NCBI GenBank assembly: GCA_032209605.1
Contig: JASFXZ010000092.1
Coordinates: 62,001-126,000 of the forward strand
Source of the DNA: Mactromeris polynyma
Taxonomy: Eukaryota > Mollusca > Bivalvia > Venerida > Mactridae
Length of the DNA: 64,000 nucleotides
Direction of reading: 5' to 3'
A program made the translations under genes and the position numbers. This document shows positions 11,801-22,499 of the stretch, one piece after another (within the stretch, counting starts at the first letter, position 1; every line of letters begins with the position of its first letter). The notes below the pieces were generated by a model, which saw nothing but the letters and a program-made list of their open reading frames with translations, did no database searches and was not told the DNA's origin.

Positions 11801-14800
11801 AGTTCCCATATCAACTATTAAACACGTTTAATAGCACAACCCTTCAATGCAGATTAAAGTTCCCATATCAACTATTAAACACGTTTAATAACACAACCCT
11901 TCAATGCAGATTAAAGTTCCCATATCAACTATTTAACACGTTTAATAGCACAACCCTTCAATGCAGATTAAAGTTCCCATATCAACTATTAAACACGTTT
12001 AATAGCACAACCCTTCAATGCAGATTAAAGTTCCCATATCAACTATTAAACACGTTTAATAGCACAACCCTTCAATGCAGATTAAAGTTCCCATATCAAC
12101 TATTAAACACGTTTAATAACACAACCCTTCAATGCAGATTAAAGTTCCCATATCAACTATTAAACACGTTGACAACACAACCCTTCAATACAGATAAAAG
12201 TTCTAACAGAAAACAACATAAATTGAAACACAATAGTTTTTTTGTTTTTTTTGTTGTTTTTTCTTCCCATATCAACTGTTAGTAGTTCCGTGCCGTAAAC
12301 TTGCAAGAAACTATTAAAAGATGAATCTGGCTCATCTGAACATAAAATGTTTGAATTGGCTTCATCCAGTGTTGTTGTTACATTGACTGAAACATCTCTA
12401 ATATGAAGTATTGCGAAATATCATTTTTTACCATATTACTAACAGTCAAAACTTGTGAAACGGCCTGATTGATAAACAACTCGATTTCTGATCATAATGT
12501 TACTTTAATCAAATTACAATGTAGTTCCCTTATCAACTATCAATCGGAACACCTCGTACAAATTGAACGTGGAATGGCGGTACAGTGCATCCTCTCTAGA
12601 GCAATACCCTGTTGGCGACGTGGACTGGCGGTACAGTGCATCCTCTCTAGAGCAATACCCTGTTGGCGACGTGGACTGGCGGTGCAGTGCATCCTCTCTA
12701 GAGCAACACCCTGTTGGAGACGTGGACTGGCGGTACAGTGCATCCTCTATAAAGCAACACCCTGTTGGAGACGTGGACTGGCGGTACAGTGCATCCTCTC
12801 TAGAGCAACACTATGTTGGAGACGTGGACTGGCGGTACAGTGCATCCTCTCTAGAGCAACACCCTGTTGGAGACGTGGACTGGCGGTACAGTGCATCCTC
12901 TCTAGAGAAACACCCTGTTTATGTCCAATTTAATGAGTCATCAACAGTGTATTGATCTCATCAAAAGAACCCGTCAATTTACGCAGCCACTCTATTTTAG
13001 TGGATGGACACGTGTTACTTGGTCACGTGGTCATGCATATACAATAATAATCAACCATTTGAACAAGTAATTAATGTTGAAACAAAAAATCAATACATTC
13101 AATTAGATTCCGCAAAACAAATAGCTAAACGTCGGCTATTTACCGTTCAATAATGTATCACTTAGCCCCGGGAATGAAATGAACAATGTCGGGGTAGACA
13201 ATGATAATGGGGCTTGTAAGAAGTGGTTACTCAGTGTTCAAATCAGTATCATGTAAGGGGCGTGGTTATCGAAGAAAATGACGAGGCATTACAATTATAT
13301 TCTGATCACAATATCGATAATTGTACAGTAAAACCTCATTGAAAGACCATCTCAATAATAAGACCATCATTGGGACCCTTGAAAACTGGTATTCATATTG
13401 AGGTGGTCTTAATATTCGGAGGTGGTTTTAAGTGAGGTCTTACTATAGTTCAATGCAATGTTCACGTCGGAGTTTGATAATTGTACCAATGAACTAGAAC
13501 CAAAATAAACATTTCAGCCGAATCAATGCCTTTACGTGAAGTTCATATGTTCAAAATCATGATACGTTGCAACTCTTAATTGCTGAATTGTAAATATTGG
13601 GGTCTTCGCTAGGGGTCAACATTACGTAAATACACATGGTTTATTTACATAAGGTATCACTACATCAATGGGGGTTTTACAACAAACCACATTTTATGGA
13701 CAGACTTTCCCTTAATCTTCACATCAAGTACAATAAAATATTTTATAGTATTACTACTATATACAACGGCTATGAAATAAAATATCAACCAGGGGTGGTA
13801 TTCACAAAGCATCTTAGATAAAAATATTTCTCTTATCTGCTAGAAAATTCTCAAGTATGACAAAATTTGACTTAAGTTTAAAATATTTCTTAAGAGCTAT
13901 TCACAAAACATCTTAGAATTATTTTGGTCTTAAATAGCCCATTTTAGTCTCAAATATCCGTTTTTCATCTAAGATTTTTTCAATAAATAAAATACGTCTA
14001 TAGGTATCTTATCTACTTGAGAAATTTCTTAAAAATGGCGACGGTACATTCTGTGATTTTAAACACGGTTATTCCCGGACCTCTCTACGTATGCAAGGTA
14101 AGTTTAATATCTTCTACAAATATGTTTATGCGAAGATTCCGTTTAGATTAAATCTGTATATTTTACTTGATTACCCGCACGGGAATCAGCTGTCAAAAAA
14201 TCGAATCGAGGGGGCGAAAACACGTCCAAATTTGTGTCTTGTAACACTGTATTACTGGATACAGGTACTAGTAAACTTCTTTTTAGGACTTACATTGGTC
14301 ATAGTTAGTCGTTTTACCACATGCTTTGACTACATGAGGCTTTTACTGAATGTCATAAACAGCGTGTTTGGCACATGTATTCGCGATGCGGAAGTAATCT
14401 TTTGCTTACTAATTAAGGTATTTCTGCATACATATTAGTTTATGTTTGTTGGTTTGAGTACTTTGAATTGATGCTGTACTCATAATCATAATCATTCTTA
14501 CCTGATGGCGGTGCAGGAATACAATCATGCTCTCTGATGTGTCAGAAAACATAAATTTATTTAGAGATGTGATAAGAATTGTTTTATGAACCACTTTCAA
14601 TATATTAGTTTTAGTTAATAGGTAACATTAAGTATGTATATTGTACATGTTCTATAATTTTGTCAAATCTTTTACGGCCTAAATTACAAATATATTTGTT
14701 TAAATATCTTTTCAGGAAATACTTCATCTGATTCACTTGAACCATTTTGATGTTACGGTATGAGATGTATAGAACTATCCATGGTTCAACAGTTGACTGT

Positions 14801-17800
14801 AACAGGAGATTCACTGTACAGTGCCACAATAAAGATATGAAGGTGCAAAATATTAACTGAAACATCAATGATAAACATTATGTGAAACAAAGCTGTGTAC
14901 TATAAGGCAAGATGTTTCAAACTTTGAAGTTTGTGTAATATGTATTTAGTTTTGTCAGCAATTTATTAGCACATGTGGAACAATACAGTGTCATTCTATT
15001 CTGATCAGCTCATATCATCTGGTTGCTGATATAACACACATGAGATTTTGGTAGAAATTGTGGAAAAAACATAAAATATGAAAAATCAGTTGTATTCAGA
15101 GCATGTATGTCATGATTTATTGTTGTATGTAACCTGAATAAAAAATGTGGATCCTGAAATGATTTGTTTTTGATTTTATTAGTACTGGTGATTTTTGCAC
15201 ATAACATAAATATTATGGTTTCTTATCACCCACCCCAAAATTATGCAACATGTATATCATATATTAAAATGGTATCATTATTTAAACACTCCACATTTAC
15301 TTGCACATGAACAAAATTATATTTGTTCTGTAATCACTTAAAACTAGGAATATTTAGCTATCATAATAAAAAATGCCCAACTGCATTTGAGATGGACTTA
15401 ATTGTACAACTACCAGACTATAAATTATAATATCAGCAATATATTGACCACTTGAAGACTATAATAACAATACACTTGAATATGTGTATTGAAATAACCC
15501 TTTAAAGATTTGTTGCAAGGCTGTTTATTTACACATCCATTAACCATGGAAGTGTCACTGTGGATGCTGTGTGATAGAAGATATAACAATCACAACTTTG
15601 TGAGTCACTTCATTCACTTCATAGCTGTATATATGTGTATTAAATGTCCATTCAGTAACATTTTAGCATAAATTAAATAATTATTCATGACTAGCCTGAC
15701 TATTTTCCAACATAAATATTATTTTAGGTGTTTAAAAAAGTACAGAAAACACATTTATTAAGATACAAGAAATGAATCATGCACTCCCTATTGCATTTAT
15801 GCTGCAGAATCTTATCCAAAATCTGCATTTACAAGAGTGCTAAACATTTCTGATTTACATATTCAATTTGGTACAATGTTTTCATATTCTATCCTGAAAA
15901 TTATATATTCTAATTTCATTTCAAGTTATTGTGAAATGGTGTAATTACACATTGCAAATAATTTTGCATGAACATTGACTCAGCTAGGGATGCTGGAAAC
16001 AATATTCTCTTTAATGGAAACTATACACATGAGTCCAAAATAGCCAGACTGAGTTTGATACATTAACATTTATTCAATTGCTGTATAGTTTAGCACAGTC
16101 AATAAGTATTAACTGAATCATCATTAAAGTAGAATATTATTTCAACATTGTCTGTCTGATTAATTATTAAGGCAACATGTGTCCTGTAAACAGTGCTTGG
16201 GTAATTGTAATAAAGTTATATTTGAAAGACTTTCCCTAGTACACCCTAGTAAAGCACATTTTATTGGGTTATATTACAGCAGGCAACACAATTATAGTGT
16301 ACAAAAAGCCATAACTTGACAGCAACACAAAACCAAGTAATTGATAAGTACATTCTAAAATGGATCATCATGTACTTGCCTAAATGAATGTTTATATATA
16401 TATGTATATATCTTTTATTAAAGTCTCATTCTTGCATATAACACACTATTTCATTAAAACAATGCATACATGTCAAATTATCGCAAGTATTGAAGTATCG
16501 CTATCAATTTTGTTATTGATATCATATTGATGATATCAAAATTAAACAAAATGTTGAGTAAATTAAGTGAAATGCTGCTTCAAGACCATGTAATGTATGG
16601 TACATCTATGCAAATTGAAAGTATCTTGTTCTTTAATGTATATACATGTTATTAAAACATGCAGGAACGACAACTCTGGATAGAGATTGTTATATATGTA
16701 CTGCTGTGTTTACTTCCGTTACTATTTTTAGGTTGGGAAATTCCACTTTTACATAGCAACGACGTTAAGAAATTTCTTAGGACAAAGTTGTAACGTAAGA
16801 TATTTCTCAAACTTAGGATAATATTTTATCTAAGATATTTCCTACGAGGCTTCTTGAATAGTACTTACGAGTAAAAAATATTTTACTCTTAGCTAAAATA
16901 AATCTTAAAGTTTACGAAATTTCTTACGAAAAAATCTAAGATGCTTTGTGAATACCACCCCAGAACTAAAGTGCCATTTTTATCAAACAGCTGACAACTA
17001 TTCCACATGAATCAGAGGGGGGGGGGGGGGGGGGCAATGACTATAGCCAAATGTCACAGAAGGACGTTACCTGCCCCGCCTAGGAATCAATCCCGGTCAA
17101 GCTCTCTAACAACTGAGCTAACCGGACAAACTTTTGTATCTTATCTACGGTTTTGATTTCAAACGTTCCTCAGCAGAGTAAATGAGTATACCCGGCTACA
17201 CGCTTGTCTGTGTCACGTGAGAACTTAGCAGTATTGATATAGATAAGAATATCATGACACTATCATCGTACAGTCATAGTACACTAACATTTTGTGTACA
17301 TGCCTCGATTTGAACAGACGGTGAGATATAAACAGGTTTTGGTTTCAGTTACCCGATTTCCACCCGGGCTTCAATGGCTTTCTATTCAATCTATATCAAA
17401 CTTATAAAGTAATATTATGCTTTTTTTGTTCATTTGTTTACCTACACAAACGTGAAAAATATATTTCATATAGTTAAAACATCAATAAACGTGCATTAAC
17501 AAAGAATGAACTCAGTATATTTGTTGAAGAAAGATGTTTGAACATCATCAATTGTTTAACAATCAGGCTATTTTACAAGTTTTGTCTGTTAATTAGTATT
17601 ATGGTAAAAACATATTTTTACAATTGGTTATACATTGCAGTAATTCTTATAAGAGCTGTTTTAGTCAAGGTAACAACAATACTGGATGAAGCCAATTCAA
17701 ACATTTAATGTTGAGATGAGCCAGATATATCTTTGAAATTAAGAACGTAAAATAATCCTAGTGGTATTCGTTCCTACGTTAGATTAATTGAAGTATTCGG

Positions 17801-20800
17801 ATAGTGGTTGTGCTTTTGAAGATGTGTAAATATTTGAAACCAAGATATTGATAAAATGTAAAAACAGACAGGAAATTTAGAAATCTAATACCTGTACGGT
17901 ATATTCAGTATATTCAAATACAGTGTACATTTATTTAAAAACTCAAGTGTTTGACATGCGATATTTTTGTTAAGCGTTATTGTATTGCTCTTCGGAACTC
18001 ATTTTACATAAAAAACCGATGATTATATAAAGATATTTTTGCATAATTGGGTTAGCTACAACATGGTGGTTCACACAAGAGGACACTGAATACGCTGAAA
18101 GAAAAGCAAAGCGCTGCTTGGAAACAATGACAATGCCCACAGAGCAATCTATATAGATGGTAAATACATCTATACGATCAATTCTTACCACCGCTGTGGT
18201 TTCTAATCCATAAAATGATAATATGTCTTTTCAGTTCGTTGCTGAATAATTAATCAAAGAACAAAATCTAAGGTTGTTTGATGGCTTGGATATAAATGTT
18301 TAATTATTCTAAACCAGTGCGTCAACTCAGTCTTCTAGCAGAACACTAAATAGTAATCGACACTTTTTGACTAAAGTATTTTTTAAAAACTATACATGTT
18401 AACAAAATATAATAAAAAACTTAATAAAACTTATCTCACGTACTATATGCACGCAAGTCAACATGGCCTTCTTCGACCGAGGAAATACAGCGTTGTATAA
18501 TTGTTCACTATTGTGTTCGAACAAAGCATTAAACTCATTAATAAACACTCGTACAATCTGAATCGCATACTGACAACACTAGACCTAGTAGACACCCTTT
18601 CTATTTGGTTCGTAGGTGGTAAACGTCAAAGATAATGTGGGTCGAACGTATTGATTAAATTTCTTTGAAAAATAGAGTTGACGCTGACTTCGTTAAAAAG
18701 TTCACTCAATGCATAGGAAGAATGTAGGGCTCTATATGCAGTATAGGCTATTATTCAGTCACGCCTTTTGAACGTGGAACTAAGACACGTACATACTTAT
18801 TTGGACCGTGAGTTCTCACCTGCTTGAAATACAACGCTATAATGCTATTTTAGCGAGCAGTCAAACTAACTTTGATCTTAACACTTTTATTGTTGGAGAA
18901 TTAAGCCAATTATCAACATCACCTCGAAATTGAAGATGGTAGTTTAACTTAGGCAATTTAGATATATCTGCATTATATGTAAAGTGTGTTCTCAAAAAGT
19001 TGTAGAATCAGAGTACCATTTTCTACTATGTTGTTCTTTGTATAAGCATTTGAGATCATCTAAATACTTTAAATTTACTAATATTCTCTCTTCTAAAAAC
19101 AGGAAAAGTACTTGTTAATACAGCCAACTTCATTTATCATTCTGTGAAACTGTCAAACTTTGCTGCTTCGTAAATACATACTACATGTTGCACATTATAT
19201 TGAATATTCACAAATATTTGTATAGTTGTTGTATAACACATGTTCCTATGTTTGCCTAGGCCAGCAGCAGTATTTTTTCGGATATTGTGAATGGCTAAAG
19301 GCCGATTTGCAATCAATAAATGGTAAAAAATTATTTCAGTTATTACGACGTTCAATTAACTAAAACAACATTCCTTCTGTTACGACGGTTCTATAGCAGT
19401 TGATAATATAACCGTGTCAATAAGAGACGGAGGGCTAAGGATTTTGGATGTACTATTTTTATCAAATTTTCACGGAGAAAATACACCTCAACAGTCAGAA
19501 GAGTTCGGAATACCCCCTGCAATGAAATTTATCCGCTGATAATCTGAAATCGATTTCTGTAACCACTTCAGAACTAAAATGGCAAATACCGATGATTTAA
19601 ATCATGATAAGGTAATTGACTGACACTGGTGATACACAAATGATAGAAATCAGGCCTCAAACTGCAAAGCAAATCATAAAATTTTAAAAACAAGAAATAT
19701 AATCATACGCTGATTCATAATGCATGATATATAATTATCAGATATACAACAATTCAATATTCTTGGATAGATCCGTAAGTACTGTACATGATTGCATGAG
19801 TCTTTCGACAACAAAGGGATATATTGAATTCACTTCCAAACTACCCCAGAGGGTAATACGAAATCGATTTCAGATTACGGGGGGGTAGTATCTTGAATTG
19901 GGTGGTGAGCTTGAACTCTTTCTAACAGGGTAATACTCATAACAACTTGTAAATTAAAGAATATGCATTTAACCTGATATTTCAATGAACGTAATAACAG
20001 AGTTTTCTTTTCATAATTACATACTGTATCTGCGCTAATCGACACCGAGTTATTAAACTAGGTTGTAAATACAAAATGTATGTGGTGTCAAAGTTTAGTT
20101 GTTTAAAAGCAGGTCAAGAATGAACATATACAAGCGACAGAGTTCCTTTGGGATGTCCCCTTTTCGTGCGTATTCATCGTGAACAATTGCAAGGGGATAT
20201 TTGAAGTGTTTAAAGAAAACGTCTCACAAAAATGAGGTGTGTTGAATTCTGTTGACCCTAACAATTATCTCACGTGTCTCAACAGTGATATCCATTACCT
20301 GATACTTAACACGGATTACTTGTGTACACTTCGTCACTTGAACCTTCTGACTTTTGATGAATAAACCTTTTCAAGCTTGACATACAAAAAAAATATTTTC
20401 CCTCTAAATAACGCCAGTCAATTATATTGTAGTTTATAGACAAAGACAGAGGTGAACCAAGTCCATAATTGAAGAACAGAGACTACCAATTAAAATTAAT
20501 CATAAATACTATCATTAGAATCTTCCTGAATGATAAATAGCTACTTTTTTGCATTTTTGTTGACCCCTGTCCTAGGATATACACCGGGACCTGATAACGG
20601 TTATATCGGATAATACCGAGTATTAAAAGGGTGTCGAATAAACGAGGTCCGACTGTATAAGTCGGTAGAGCGCTAGCACCTTAAAACACCGCTAATGTTG
20701 GTGAAGAAAGTCAAAGTTTTTGCTCAAAATTGGGTCACTCTGGAAATATTCCAGTGTACGTAGTGTAACAGGTGTTGGGAATAGTTCAACACAAAAACTT

Positions 20801-21025
20801 ACCTAGTATGTTGAGTATTCCGAATGGAATGGATAGGTAAGGTATGGAACGCAGTATATACAACAATATGGACACAGTATAGCCATATGATTCCACTGGA
20901 TGAAGATGACTCTGATCAGTAGTTGTTCCAAACACCCAGTTGACAAAACCTATGCAGAAACACAGTAGACATACTGTGAGAAAATGCATAAAAGTGGATC
21001 CAATTGTTTGCATCAAGCGTGACAT
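7675..21025 (-). CDS. egh: egghead-like beta-1,4-mannosyltransferase (two coding exons joined across an 11.9 kb intron)
   Basis: Joining 21025-20803 to 8891-7675 gives a 479-residue GT2 glycosyltransferase. Drosophila Egghead is about 457 residues. The junction CTA-G|gtaagt ... tttcag|GG-ATC keeps frame and yields NILGIVTMNTFP, which lines up with the equivalent Egghead segment. Egghead adds mannose in beta-1,4 linkage to glucosylceramide in arthro-series glycosphingolipid synthesis. It is a multi-pass protein of the secretory pathway. Visible features: membrane segments at about residues 12-33 and 50-74, VTDNALNLPK (137-145), the metal-binding acidic motif LDEETLLTE (191 onward), SVAEDV (catalytic acidic pair at 289-290), QRKRW (325-329), and two or three C-terminal hydrophobic segments. 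The start Met at 21025 is chosen by length and position relative to Egghead; two earlier in-frame Mets exist. The - strand acceptor TTTTCTATTTATAG near 21099 implies at least one upstream non-coding exon. Confidence 0.88.
8892..10389. other. Mannosyltransferase intron, upstream part
   Basis: AT-rich intronic sequence without recognised coding exons. The short + strand frame at 9646-9885 has no visible domain. Confidence 0.5.
10390..12190. repeat. 57-bp minisatellite, 31 in-register units plus a diverged end
   Basis: Units start at 10391 and recur every 57 bp with no indel up to 12158; the last, at 12158, is diverged. Each unit contains CTATTAAACACGTTTAATAG, a palindrome with 9-bp arms around AC, followed by a non-palindromic part (CACAACCCTTCAATGCAGAT and TTCCCATATCAA). 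Variants are few: GCAC/ACAC after the palindrome, ACTTTT for ACGTTT in two units (10961, 11075), and single changes near 10587 and 11930. There are no unique spacers, so it is not a CRISPR array. It lies inside the mannosyltransferase intron. Confidence 0.97.
12300..12485 (-). repeat. Dispersed repeat R1, copy 2 (inverted)
   Basis: The - strand reads CAATCAGGC..., ACAAGTTTTGACTGTTA, GTAACAACAACACTGGATGA, AGCCAATTCAAACATTT and GATGAGCCAGATTCATC. The same order occurs at 17555-17760. Confidence 0.7.
12563..12916. repeat. 51-bp minisatellite, about 7 units
   Basis: The unit contains GACGTGGACTGGCGG, TACAGTGCATCCTCTCTAGA and GCAACACCCTGTTGG. Because 51 is a multiple of 3, several frames stay open (two on the +, one on the -) and show 17-residue periodic proteins, which are not genes. 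The TACAG...GAGCAACACCCT part matches the terminal sequence of element M3 at 3203. Confidence 0.93.
13326..13449. mobile_element. Pogo/Tigger-like MITE family M1 (short copy)
   Basis: Starts CAGTAAAACCTCATTGAAAG and ends in the inverted form GAGGTCTTACTATAG. The interior has ..AATAATAAGACCATC.. and its complement. Shorter than the 184-192 bp copies at 21622 and 56567. Non-coding. Confidence 0.7.
13792..16961. mobile_element. 3.2 kb TIR-bounded DNA element, superfamily unassigned
   Basis: The left end GGGGTGGTATTCACAAAGCA, continuing TCTTAGAT, is matched exactly by its inverse at the right end (about 16934-16961). Both subterminal regions are full of AAGATATTTC/TTCTTAAG-type words. The interior is AT-rich and has no recognisable transposase. 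Flanking bases give no clear target-site duplication. Ends of this style occur on PIF/Harbinger-like and related MITE families, but that is only a resemblance. It sits within the mannosyltransferase intron. Confidence 0.75.
14035..14097 (+). CDS. Candidate first coding exon inside the 3.2 kb TIR element
   Basis: AAAAATGGCGACG gives a good start context. The 21 codons read MATVHSVILNTVIPGPLYVC plus a Lys, and end in AAG followed by a donor GTAAGT. No following exon is identified, so the protein is unknown. It could be the first exon of the element's own protein or a captured promoter/exon, or chance. Confidence 0.25.
17017..17034. repeat. Homopolymer run of 18 G
   Basis: Uninterrupted G18 in very AT-rich surroundings. 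A second, shorter G run (10 G) is at about 5508-5517. Length may be unstable or a sequencing artefact. Confidence 0.8.
17055..17130 (-). repeat. tRNA-like SINE head (fragment)
   Basis: The - strand reads GGTTAGCTCAGTTGTTAGAG (A-box region), then GGGATTGATTCC (B-box-like, two changes from consensus). No full cloverleaf is formed. Confidence 0.45.
17555..17760 (+). repeat. Dispersed repeat R1, copy 3
   Basis: Shares CAATCAGGC, ACAAGTTTTG, ATGGTAAAAA, GGTAACAACAATACTGGATG and AGCCAATTCAAACATTT with the inverted copy at 12300-12485. Confidence 0.7.
17761..19069. other. Mannosyltransferase intron, no exon seen
   Basis: Non-coding AT-rich sequence. The 73-codon frame at 17970-18191 has no visible domain. 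Confidence 0.4.
19070..19332 (+). repeat. Dispersed repeat R2, copy 1
   Basis: Shares long near-identical stretches with 24840-25147: CTCTCTTCTAAAAACAG, CAGCCAACTTCATTTATCAT, AACTGTCAAACTTTGCTGCT, TGTTCCTATGTTTGCCTAGG and TTTTTCGGATATTGT. The central part differs in length. Confidence 0.75.
19333..20802. other. Mannosyltransferase intron, exon-proximal part
   Basis: No exon recognised. An A-box-like word (TAAGTCGGTAGAGCGCTAG) near 20657-20675 may be a short SINE relic. Confidence 0.4.
20803..21025 (-). CDS. egh: Mannosyltransferase first coding exon (membrane anchors)
   Basis: It encodes 74 residues plus one base of a split Gly codon. It holds a first hydrophobic segment (FLTVCLLCFCIGFVNWVF), a short lumenal loop, then ESYGYTVSILLYILR and a second hydrophobic segment. 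Egghead has the same order, with YGQ..TVLLYLLR at the matching place. The donor is gtaagt at 20802-20797. The exon extends 5' as far as the acceptor near 21099. Confidence 0.8.
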
Positions 21026-21202
21026 GTTTCCACACAAATCGGAACTGGATCGTAAAATCTTGAGTTTCATTTGACGTAGAATACACACTCTGATTCTATA
21101 AATAGAAAAAGTGACAAAACATTTATATTAAATAGTTGTTTTCAGTATTTCGGCACAAATTTTCAAGATGGCGATCAGAGAATTGCAAAACGTAATTCTC
21201 GT

Positions 21203-21360
21203 ATTGGCCATGCTTTCTCAGCCAATCAAACGGCTTCTATTTCACATTGGCCCTGTTTTCGTATTGGTTCTTGTTTTGCCATTTATAACCCTTGTTTATC
21301 TAAATATTGTCCAATTTTGTCTCACATCAGCTGGGACAATTGTTAAATGTTACAGCCAAT
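21203..21360. promoter_or_regulatory. Cluster of six CCAAT/ATTGG motifs upstream of the mannosyltransferase coding start
   Basis: ATTGG at 21203-21207, 21246-21250 and 21263-21267; CCAAT at 21222-21226, 21311-21315 and 21356-21360. Six in about 160 bp is well above a chance count of well under one. The cluster lies 180-335 bp above the first coding ATG, where a promoter or 5' UTR exon is expected. NF-Y binding is an inference. Confidence 0.4.
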
Positions 21361-21532
21361 ATAGAATAGTGGATTAATAATAATAGAATAAAGCATGATG
21401 TACAAAAATGCTGTATATTTGATAATTCGATATTGATCTTAGTTACCGCTATGGTATATTCGGCGTGTCATACTTCATACGTTGTGTACAATTCAGGGTA
21501 TGAGTGTTTTTATGTAACAATTTTATGATCAT

Positions 21533-21612
21533 ATTCGATGTAATTTCTACCACTCAAACTTCGATACCAATCCTTTAAAATAATGAATTATTATATAGAG
21601 TGTACACTGATC
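21533..21612. repeat. Dispersed repeat R5, copy 1
   Basis: ACCACTCAAACTTCGATACC continuing AATCCTTTAAAATAATG is repeated at 40808-40850, followed in both by a TGTACACTGAT motif. Confidence 0.6.
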
Positions 21613-21621
21613 GATGAACTA

Positions 21622-21805
21622 CAGTAAAACCTCACTTAAAGACCACATCAATAATAAGACCACCTCAAAATTAAGAACACCATTTTCAAGTCCATTTTTT
21701 ACTGTTTGGCTCTTAATTCAACCTCAATAATAAGACCACTTCCATAAGAAGACCATCATCATCTTCAAAGACCATAAAGGTGGTCTTATTATTGAGGTTT
21801 TACTG
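21622..21805. mobile_element. Pogo/Tigger-like MITE family M1 (184-bp copy)
   Basis: Perfect-style ends CAGTAAAACCTC ... GAGGTTTTACTG flanked by TA on both sides (21620-21621 and 21806-21807), as expected for a Tc1/mariner-class TA duplication. The interior is non-coding and semi-palindromic, with several ATAAGACCAC/GTGGTCTTAT words. Family assignment to pogo/Tigger rests on the CAGTAAAACCTC terminus. Confidence 0.85.
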
Positions 21806-21809
21806 TACT

Positions 21810-22497
21810 TATTTTCACGTTTTCTTTAACATAAGGACCTTGTTGCCAAGGTATGTTTACCACTAATTGTTTATAGAATATAGTTATGTGGTTCTTCTAA
21901 TCCATCCAAATGTCCGATTAGTCCAACAAACAATATGGGAATACAATGTTTTACAAATGTAATCTCCAAATGCGCTTACCATGGTATTAAACATCAAGGC
22001 GTGTATGTTTTCAGTGAAAGAAACGAACAGTATTAAGTCAACGCATTTATTTGGAGATTAGACGAAAATTAACCGACTTATACCAAGACACACTGTGAAC
22101 GTCTGTAACATTTCGGACATAATGTATATTAAATGTGCAATTACATTTTCTACTTATCAATATCTCTAACTTCCTATATATATATGCGCGGTTCATGTAT
22201 TGCGTGGCGAGACTGAAGTTTGTTACCTCGTTTAAAACTACGTTCACATGATTGTGATGTATTAGGAGACGTTCCCTACTATGAATATTGTTTGCAAGCG
22301 TTTATTTGATACTTCTATGATTTTATTTCCAAAACCCTAGAAAAACAGACGCATGCTCGCCAAAATTTATGAGAGCGGGGCCTGAAACCAGCTTGGGGCT
22401 TCAATGTAGGATTTTTTCTGTTTACTGAGTGCTGAAGAGTATTCATAACAAATTCAGGAATTCTTAACTTCGTGATTAAACCCCTCTCAACCCTTAG
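21810..22497. other. Non-coding, no gene seen
   Basis: No domain-bearing frame. The 22342-22440 stretch is less AT-rich than its surroundings but is not identified. Confidence 0.35.
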
Positions 22498-22499
22498 CT

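Noticed and set aside
10390..12190. CRISPR array
   Set aside because: Constant 57-bp units without unique spacers, in a eukaryotic intron; it is a minisatellite.
12469..12955. Repeat-protein genes of 130-154 codons
   Set aside because: Frames are created by the 51-bp minisatellite on both strands; no start context or domain.
20650..20700. Complete SINE
   Set aside because: Only an A-box-like word is present; no B box or body was found.
21168..21377. 69-codon hydrophobic protein with a good start context
   Set aside because: No domain; overlaps the CCAAT cluster at the mannosyltransferase 5' side and is likely chance, though not excluded.
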